This document shows, one piece after another, positions 58,141-64,000 of a stretch of 64,000 nt of DNA. A model generated the notes under the pieces. The model saw nothing but the letters and a program-made list of their open reading frames with translations. It did no database searches and was not told where the DNA came from. The position numbers and the translations under genes are program-made. Numbering within the stretch: position 1 is the stretch's first letter; each line of letters starts with the position of its first letter. This DNA comes from Halorubrum sp. BV1 (lineage in GTDB: Archaea > Halobacteriota > Halobacteria > Halobacteriales > Haloferacaceae): assembly GCF_000746205.1 (NCBI RefSeq), contig NZ_KN050825.1, positions 1 to 64,000 on the forward strand, read 5' to 3'.

Positions 58141-59385
58141 CTAGTCGTCGAACACGTCGAAGGTGGACTCCTCGTCCGCCTCACGCATCAGCCGTTCCGC
58201 GCCGTCGTGTTCGCTGAGCGCACCGTCCTCCATCGACTCGTGGACTGACTCGATCACGTCCGGCGTCACCTTCTCCGTCACCTCGAAGGTCGTCACGGGA
58301 CTGACGACGCCCCACAGCGCCCCGGCGGAGTGGGCGAGGAAGGCGACGGGCGTCAAGAGGAGGTACAGCGGCCACGTAAGCGGATGTTTGTCGTACGCGG
58401 CCGCGCCGACGAGCGTGTAGACGAACAGGATGCAGAAAAGCGCCAGCGACGCGGTCCGATACCACTCCATACCGGGGGCGGTGCCCGGGAAGACGAGCGA
58501 CGCGAGCACGAGAAGCGGCACCAGCGGCGAGAACGCCCACGCGATTATCCGCGTGTAGTACAGCGGCCGGTACGCGAGCGGGAGCAGGTCCCCGTCGGCG
58601 CGCGTACCCGAGATCCACCGTCGGCGCTGTTTCGTCATCGCGCGCAGCGACGGCGGGGCCTGATTGCGGAACCGCACGTCGAGCACAGCGAAGGAGACGC
58701 CGACCTCGTCTGCGGCCCGCCAGATAAAATTCGTGTCCTCCGTGATCGTCGCCACGTCCCACGTGATCTCCTGTTCGAGCGACCACCGGACCGCCACGCC
58801 GCCGCCCCACGCGTACAGCGGATATCGCAGCCGGTGGAACGCGAACTGCTCGTACTGGTAGCCGACCCGGAACACCTCGCTGAGGTACGCGATCCGCGAT
58901 CCGGTGTACAGCGGCTTCTCCGTGAACTGGACCACGTCGGCGTCGGGAAGCCCCTCGAAGCCGGCCATGATCGTGTCCTCGTCGAGGTAGAGGACGTACT
59001 CGCGGTCACAGGGAACGTGTCGACGGGCCCACTCGACGGCTCTCCCCTTGTTCGTCGCGTCGCACTCGAAGGCGTCGGGGACGACGTGGACCTCCGCGCC
59101 GTCGACGTCGATGTCCGCCTCGGCGATCACCCGGACGTCGTCGAGCCCGTCTGGAACGGCGTTCACCGTCGCCTGCACCACGGCGTCGGCGTCGATGGTC
59201 AGTATGCGCACCTGTATGTCGTCGTACTCCCACTCCACCTCTTCGGGGTCGACGCGGCCGTCGCGCGCGAGCACGATCGCCTCGACGATCCACCAGAGTG
59301 CCGAGGCACCATACAACACGAGGGCGATCCACAGCGCCGCGACGACGACGGCGAGCGCCGGGTTGGCGGCGGCGAACTCTATCAC
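58141..59385 (-). CDS. Processive glycosyltransferase family 2 membrane protein
   Basis: A 414-residue GT2 with one N-terminal helix (ALAVVVAALWIALVLYGAS) and several C-terminal helices. The catalytic region has the DxD-type YLDEDT (about 157-162), TEDTNFIWRAADEVG near 228 and the QRRRW box (KQRRRWISGTR near 260) typical of processive enzymes such as cellulose and hyaluronan synthases and Egghead-like transferases. It may make a surface polysaccharide or glycolipid. A minus-strand TATA lies at 59409-59417, 28 nt before the ATG. Confidence 0.84.
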   Translation of the reverse strand: MIEFAAANPALAVVVAALWIALVLYGASALWWIVEAIVLARDGRVDPEEVEWEYDDIQVRILTIDADAVVQATVNAVPDGLDDVRVIAEADIDVDGAEVHVVPDAFECDATNKGRAVEWARRHVPCDREYVLYLDEDTIMAGFEGLPDADVVQFTEKPLYTGSRIAYLSEVFRVGYQYEQFAFHRLRYPLYAWGGGVAVRWSLEQEITWDVATITEDTNFIWRAADEVGVSFAVLDVRFRNQAPPSLRAMTKQRRRWISGTRADGDLLPLAYRPLYYTRIIAWAFSPLVPLLVLASLVFPGTAPGMEWYRTASLALFCILFVYTLVGAAAYDKHPLTWPLYLLLTPVAFLAHSAGALWGVVSPVTTFEVTEKVTPDVIESVHESMEDGALSEHDGAERLMREADEESTFDVFDD

Positions 59386-59469
59386 TACCGGTCTTCTCCG
59401 TCGGCACCCATATCAACGTGTTGAAATTTCCCGATCGGACGCGTCGTGGCTCGTCGCGGACGCGCCCGC

Positions 59470-60432
59470 TCAGTCCGCGACCGCCTCGGAATCGGCGGTC
59501 GCGGCCGCGGGGTCTTTCACCCACAGGTCGTCGAACAGCTCGTCCTGCTGGAGCCGCACGGTTCCACGGTGCGCCATGAACAGCAGCGCGAGATACGTCA
59601 TGAACGGACGCCCCCCGGCCGTTGCGATCTCCGCGAACAGCACCTCCGTGCGGCCGCGGTCGAAGTGGGTGCGAAGGGCGTTGTCGATTTCCACGATGAC
59701 CTCCTCTATGTCCTCGTCGTGGGTTCGCTCCGTCGCCTCGCCCGCGGTCGGTTCCCCGTCTCTGCGGAACTCGTCACCGGCGTGGTAATCGAGCGTCTGC
59801 GTGCCGCGGGCGTAGCCGCTCGGCGACTCGCTCGTGTCGTACTCGCGGGACTGCTTCCACCACGAACCGCGCTCGGCCTCCCGAAGCTCCCGGACCAGTT
59901 CGTCGAGCGTCTCCGGCGAGCCGCGGGTGCTCTTCCGGTCGAGCCGGCGGTCCATCTCCGCCTCCAGTTCATCGACGGGATCGAAGTCGCCGTCGGCGGG
60001 GTCCGGCGCGCCGCCCTCCATCGCGCGCTCCCACGGCTCCGGCTCCGGCTCGGCGTCCTCGCCGTCGTCGTCGGACAGCATCCCGTCGCTTTTCATTCGC
60101 AGGAGGACGCTGGCGTAAAACAGCGCCCGACCCGTGGTTCGGAGGTCCGTCTCGTCGAGCCGGTCCAAGAACGCGTCCGTCACCTGCACGATGTCGATGT
60201 CCCACGGTTCGATCTCTCCTTCCTCTGCGAGTGAGACGAGCAGTTCGACGGGCTCGACCTCCTCGTCGTCCGCCTCCGTAGCGCCGCCGTCGCCCGGCGA
60301 GTTCGAGCGGTCGTCTTCATCGCCGCCGAACGCGGGGCCGGCGCGAGCGCGGCCACCGTCGCGTTCGCTCGTCAGGTCGAGGTCGGGAACGCCGCCGCTC
60401 GCCCCGGCGTCGGCCGAGCCGTCGTCAGTCAT
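59470..60432 (-). CDS. scpA: Segregation and condensation protein ScpA
   Basis: A 320-residue kleisin subunit. Residues about 50-125 carry the N-terminal ScpA fold (EPVELLVSLAEEGEIEPWDI, DAFLDRLDETDLRTTGRAL). The C-terminal winged helix begins around THDEDIEEVIVEIDNALRTH and ends in the EVLFAEI...FMTYLALLFMAHRGTVRLQQ block. It bridges SMC heads in chromosome folding. The start overlaps the smc stop by 8 nt. ScpB, the usual bacterial partner, is not adjacent. Confidence 0.93.
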   Translation of the reverse strand: MTDDGSADAGASGGVPDLDLTSERDGGRARAGPAFGGDEDDRSNSPGDGGATEADDEEVEPVELLVSLAEEGEIEPWDIDIVQVTDAFLDRLDETDLRTTGRALFYASVLLRMKSDGMLSDDDGEDAEPEPEPWERAMEGGAPDPADGDFDPVDELEAEMDRRLDRKSTRGSPETLDELVRELREAERGSWWKQSREYDTSESPSGYARGTQTLDYHAGDEFRRDGEPTAGEATERTHDEDIEEVIVEIDNALRTHFDRGRTEVLFAEIATAGGRPFMTYLALLFMAHRGTVRLQQDELFDDLWVKDPAAATADSEAVAD

Positions 60433-63400
60433 CCGCGGTCACCTCCTCGTCGCCGTCGCCGAACTGCATCCCCGTCACAGCAGAGAGATTGTCGCCCTGC
60501 ATGGTGACGCCGATGGCGCGGTCGGAGCGCTCCAAGAGCGCGGAGCGGTGGCCGACGACGACGAACTGCGCGTCCGCGGCCAGTTCCTCTATCATCTCGC
60601 CGACGCGCTCTGCGTTGACCGCGTCGAGGAACGCATCGATCTCGTCGAGCGCGTAGAAGGGTGCGGGGTTGTGCCGCTGGATAGCGAAAATAAAGGAGAG
60701 AGCGGTCAGCGACTTCTCGCCGCCGCTCATCGCGTCGAGCCGCTGGACCGGCTTGTCCGCCGGCTGCGCTTTCATCGTCAGTCCCTCCTCGAACGGGTCC
60801 GCCGGGTTCTCCAAGAGGAGTTCGCCGCTGCCCGCCGACAGACGCGCGAAGATGTCCTCGAAGTGGTCGTTTATCGACTCGAACGTCTCCATGAACGTCC
60901 GCTTTTTTTCCGCCTCGTACCCCTCGATGCGCTCTTCGATCCCGTCCCGCTCCTCTGCGAGCACGTCGCGACGCTCCTGGAGCCGATCGAGCGCCTCCTC
61001 GACCTCGTCGTACTCGTCTATCGCGAGCATGTTCACTGGCTCTAACGCCTCCATCTCCGACTCCAGCTCCTCGATCCGCGACTCGACCGCGTCGAGGTTG
61101 GGTATCTCTTCGGGGTCGTACGCGCCCACCTGTGACTCCAGCTCGTCGATCTCCCACTCCAGCCGGTCGCGGCGGTCGGTGAGGTTCTCCAGCGTCGACT
61201 CCGCGTCCGCGACGCGGGACTGCTGTTCGTCGCGCTCGCGGGTCGCCTCCGTGATCGCCTCGCGAAGCTCCTCGCGCTCCGATTTCAGTTCGGTCAGTTC
61301 CTCTTCGAGGTCCGCGATCGCCTCGCGTTTCTCTTCGAGGACGATCTCCTTCTCTTCGATGGCCGCCTCGTGTTCGGCGACTGCCTCCTCCGCGTCCGCC
61401 TTCCGGTTCTGTGCCTCCTCGACCGTGTCGTGGAGGTCAGAGAGCGCGTCCTCGGTGTACCCCTTCTCTAACTCCAGCTCGTTCTGTCGGCCGTCGAGAG
61501 AGCCCATCCGGTCTTCGAGGTCGTCGATATCGGCGCGGATCTCGTCCGCTCGCTCGGAGAGCTCCGGGATCTTCGAGTCGGCGAGCTCGGCTTCGATCTC
61601 CGCGATCGAAGACTCCACCTCGCGGATCTCGGCGTCGAGGTCGTCGATCTCGCTGTCGAGATCGCTCATCTGCTCGTCGACAGACTCGCGTTCCGCCTCC
61701 AACTCGTCGATTTCCGTCTCCAACTCGCCGATCCGCGCTTTCGCCTTCGCGAGTTCGTCCTCGGCGCGATCCACGTCGGCTTCGAGCGACCGGACGCGCT
61801 CCGCGGCGTCCGCCTTCCGGTCGCGGGCGTCGTCGATGTCGCTTTCCAGCTCGTCGATATCGGTCTGCAGCGACTGTCGCTCGTCTTCTAACTCGGATAT
61901 CTCCGCCGCGAGCCGTTCGAGCTTGCCGCCGCCGGACTTGGTAAACGAGTAGCGGGAGCCGCCGCCGGAGCCGCCGGTCATCGCGCCGGACTTCTCGACT
62001 AAGTCGCCGTCGAGGGTAACCATCCGGTAGTCGCCCATCAGCTCGCGGGCGGTCGCCATGTCCTCGACGACGAGCGTCGAACCGAGCACGTACGAGAAGA
62101 TCGACTCGTAGGCGGCGTCGTACTCGACGAGGTTTCGCGCGAAGTCGACCACGCCCGGCTGTGAGGGTTTCCGCGGGAGTCCCCGATTGTCCATCTTCGT
62201 GATCGGGAGGAACGTCGCGCGGCCGGCATTGCGCCGCTTGAGGTAGTCGATACACGTCGATCCGACGCCGTCGTCGTCGACGACGACGTTCGCGAGCCGC
62301 CCGCCGGCGGCCGTCTCGCAGGCCTCGGCGTACTCCGCGTCGACGGAACCGAGTTCGCCGACCGCGCCGTGAACGCCGTCGATACCGCCGTTTTTCACCT
62401 CGGTCACCGCGCGGGGCCACGAGGCGTCACCGCGCTCGTCCGCGGCCGCCTCCAGTTTCGCGTACTCGTTCTGCTTCTCGCGGAGGTCCGCCTCGATCTC
62501 CTCCAGCCGTTCGCTGACCTCGGCCTTCTCGGCGAACAGGTCCGCGACCCCGTCTTCTATCGTCGACTGGTTCTTTTGTGCCTTATCGAGTTCGCTGTGC
62601 AGCTCCGAGATGCGCGCTTTCCGCTCCGGGATCGACTCGCGGGCCTCCTCTAACTCCTCGCGCGTCTCGCTCACCGCGTTCGAGCGCCGGCGGGCCTCGT
62701 CAAGGAGCCGATCCTTCTCGCGTTGCAGCTCGTTTTTCTCCTCGCGCAGCGACTCGACGCGCTCTTTTTTCTCGGACAGCTCGGATTTTAGCTCGTCGAA
62801 CTCGGTGTCTGCGCCCTCGATTTCGGCCTCCACGTCCGCCAGCTCTGAGCGCTTCGTCGCGATCTCCGATTTGACCGACGCCTTCTCGACTTTCACCTCG
62901 CGGATCTCGGCGTCGAGGTCGTCTATCGTCTCCTCTTTTCGGTCGATCTGGACGAACGCGTCGCGACGCTCGGTCTCCGCGTCGGCCGCGCGCTCTTCTG
63001 CCGTCTCGATTTTGTCTTCGAGCCGCGAGATCTCGCCTTTGATCTCCTCTATCTCCGAGCGGATCTCGATCTGTTCGTCCTCGCCTTTCGTCTCGATCTC
63101 GTGGTTGAGATCCGCGAGATCCCCCTCCAGCCGCGTGAGCCTCCCCTGTTTCGCGTCGAGTTCGTCTCTGCGGTCGTCGAGTTCGGCGTCGGCGTCGTCG
63201 ATGTCGCTCTCGACGTCCGCGAGCGTCTCGCGTTTCTCCTCTAACTCGGAGGCCTTGAGGAAGCCGCGGTACTCCTCTAACTCCTCGCGGTACTCCTGAT
63301 ACTGGAGGGCGGTCTCGCGCTCGTCTTCGAGCTGGTCGAGCCGATCCTGTTTCTCGCCGATCCGGAGGTCAGCCTCGCCGATCCGGTCTTCGACCGTGTC

Positions 63401-64000
63401 GAGTTCCTCGTAGGCGGCCGCCTTTTTTTCGTCGAACTCGGCGACGCCCGCGATCTCGTCGATTATCCCCCGCCGCTGGTAGGGGGTCATGTTGATGATC
63501 TCGGTCACGTCTCCCTGCATCACGACGTTGTACCCCTCCGGCGTGACGCCCGCGGCCGCGAGCAGATCTTGGACGTCGGAGAGGTTCACCGACCGGCCGT
63601 TGAGGTAGTAGTACGAGTAGTAGTTGTCCTCCGTCTCCTTGACGCGACGTTTGATCGTGATCTCGGAGACGTCGCCGACATTCTCCGTGCCCGCCGCGGA
63701 AACCACCTGCGAGCGATCCAGCGTCCCGTCCTCGTTCGAGAGCACCACCGTCACCGAGGCCTCGCTCGGCCCGTCGGCCTCCTCGTCGCCGTCGTGGCCG
63801 GGGTTGTAGATGAGGTCGGTGAGCTTCTGGGCTCTGATCCCGCGGGTGCGCGCCAATCCGAGCGCGAAGAGGACGCCGTCGATGATGTTCGACTTGCCGG
63901 AGCCGTTCGGCCCCGTGACGACGGTGAAGTCGTCATAAAAGGGGATCCTCGTCGTCCGCCCGAAGCTCTTGAACCCGTCCAAAACGACTTCAGTGATGTG
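60425..64000 (-). CDS. smc: Chromosome segregation protein SMC (first codon outside the window)
   Basis: At least 1191 residues, reading through the right edge; the last three bases encode His of the usual MHITEVVLDGFKSFG opening, so probably only the start codon is missing. Walker A is VVTGPNGSGKSNIIDG (about residue 30). Coiled-coil arms are at about 170-500 and 690-1020. The hinge is near 525-670 (GVHGAVGELGSVDAEYAEAC, GRATFLPITKMDNRG). The signature is DAMSGGEKSLTALSFIF and Walker B is FYALDEIDAFLD. It condenses and segregates the chromosome with ScpA. The TTG at 63982 is not the true start. Confidence 0.95.
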   Translation of the reverse strand, partial: HITEVVLDGFKSFGRTTRIPFYDDFTVVTGPNGSGKSNIIDGVLFALGLARTRGIRAQKLTDLIYNPGHDGDEEADGPSEASVTVVLSNEDGTLDRSQVVSAAGTENVGDVSEITIKRRVKETEDNYYSYYYLNGRSVNLSDVQDLLAAAGVTPEGYNVVMQGDVTEIINMTPYQRRGIIDEIAGVAEFDEKKAAAYEELDTVEDRIGEADLRIGEKQDRLDQLEDERETALQYQEYREELEEYRGFLKASELEEKRETLADVESDIDDADAELDDRRDELDAKQGRLTRLEGDLADLNHEIETKGEDEQIEIRSEIEEIKGEISRLEDKIETAEERAADAETERRDAFVQIDRKEETIDDLDAEIREVKVEKASVKSEIATKRSELADVEAEIEGADTEFDELKSELSEKKERVESLREEKNELQREKDRLLDEARRRSNAVSETREELEEARESIPERKARISELHSELDKAQKNQSTIEDGVADLFAEKAEVSERLEEIEADLREKQNEYAKLEAAADERGDASWPRAVTEVKNGGIDGVHGAVGELGSVDAEYAEACETAAGGRLANVVVDDDGVGSTCIDYLKRRNAGRATFLPITKMDNRGLPRKPSQPGVVDFARNLVEYDAAYESIFSYVLGSTLVVEDMATARELMGDYRMVTLDGDLVEKSGAMTGGSGGGSRYSFTKSGGGKLERLAAEISELEDERQSLQTDIDELESDIDDARDRKADAAERVRSLEADVDRAEDELAKAKARIGELETEIDELEAERESVDEQMSDLDSEIDDLDAEIREVESSIAEIEAELADSKIPELSERADEIRADIDDLEDRMGSLDGRQNELELEKGYTEDALSDLHDTVEEAQNRKADAEEAVAEHEAAIEEKEIVLEEKREAIADLEEELTELKSEREELREAITEATRERDEQQSRVADAESTLENLTDRRDRLEWEIDELESQVGAYDPEEIPNLDAVESRIEELESEMEALEPVNMLAIDEYDEVEEALDRLQERRDVLAEERDGIEERIEGYEAEKKRTFMETFESINDHFEDIFARLSAGSGELLLENPADPFEEGLTMKAQPADKPVQRLDAMSGGEKSLTALSFIFAIQRHNPAPFYALDEIDAFLDAVNAERVGEMIEELAADAQFVVVGHRSALLERSDRAIGVTMQGDNLSAVTGMQFGDGDEEVTADD

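Noticed and set aside
60425..63982. SMC starting at the TTG at 63982
   Set aside because: Reading continues to the edge as HITEVVLDGFKSFG, the usual SMC opening; the true start is outside.
1..64000. Mobile element, prophage or genomic island
   Set aside because: No transposase, integrase, terminal repeats or compositional break; gene order is typical core haloarchaeal sequence.

Overview
The window reads as chromosomal core sequence of an extremely halophilic archaeon (class Halobacteria), most likely Halorubrum or a close relative. Signs are the uniformly high GC, strongly acidic proteins, archaeal information genes (proteasome beta, RpoL, S3ae, S15, Srp19, Gar1, Pcc1, archaeal AlaRS, a three-OB RPA), complex I without EFG subunits, leaderless genes with a TATA box about 25-30 nt before the start codon, and a PGF-CTERM surface protein. 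The genus is inferred from general protein resemblance. I see no insertion sequence, integrase, CRISPR array, rRNA or tRNA.

Layout. 1-8.1 kb: SPFH membrane protein (cut by the window edge), archaetidylserine synthase PssA, proteasome beta subunit, a 57-residue protein, a uracil-DNA-glycosylase-like protein, an intergenic region with a probable unannotated small RNA (about 4017-4101), then a minus-strand run of asparagine-synthase-like ligase, PHP phosphoesterase, an 88-residue protein and an NhaC antiporter. 8.2-12.7 kb: the rps15 - DHH/RecJ-like - pcc1 - rps3ae operon, rpoL and a GT4 glycosyltransferase. 12.7-19.1 kb: the rpa1-rpap1-phosphoesterase operon, a phosphothreonine-lyase-like protein and a two-subunit haloarchaeal-type beta-ketothiolase. 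19.2-23.1 kb: MutL, a 52-residue membrane protein and a glutathionyl-hydroquinone-reductase-like GST.

23.4-33.8 kb: the complex I operon nuoA-B-CD-H-I-J1-J2-K-L-M-N, closed by a hairpin/T-run terminator. 33.9-43.2 kb: a zinc-ribbon protein, srp19-gar1, alaS, an alpha/beta hydrolase lacking the nucleophile serine, a glutamine amidotransferase, a PIN-ATPase-KH protein, citrate synthase and a ferredoxin-reductase-type flavoprotein. 43.5-49.9 kb: 2-oxoacid:ferredoxin oxidoreductase (KorAB), a hybrid sensor kinase and a geranylgeranyl reductase. 49.9-53.5 kb: a BtuCDF-type corrinoid or siderophore importer around a palindromic bidirectional promoter. 53.5-64 kb: MBL hydrolase, ATP-dependent DNA ligase, a glutamate-cysteine-ligase-like protein, a GT2 glycosyltransferase, ScpA and SMC (cut at its first codon).

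Functional links: KorAB, citrate synthase and complex I form a respiratory/TCA set, and citZ and korA share a 21-nt upstream motif. PssA and the PGF-CTERM BtuF protein belong to the same lipid-anchoring pathway. Rpa1, MutL, LigA, the UDG-like and DHH proteins and SMC-ScpA are replication and repair functions. The most novel-looking signals are the four-hairpin RNA candidate near 4.02-4.10 kb, the citZ/korA motif, the hairpin-rich region before rps15 and the palindromic btuC/btuF promoter. I found no obviously new multi-protein system.
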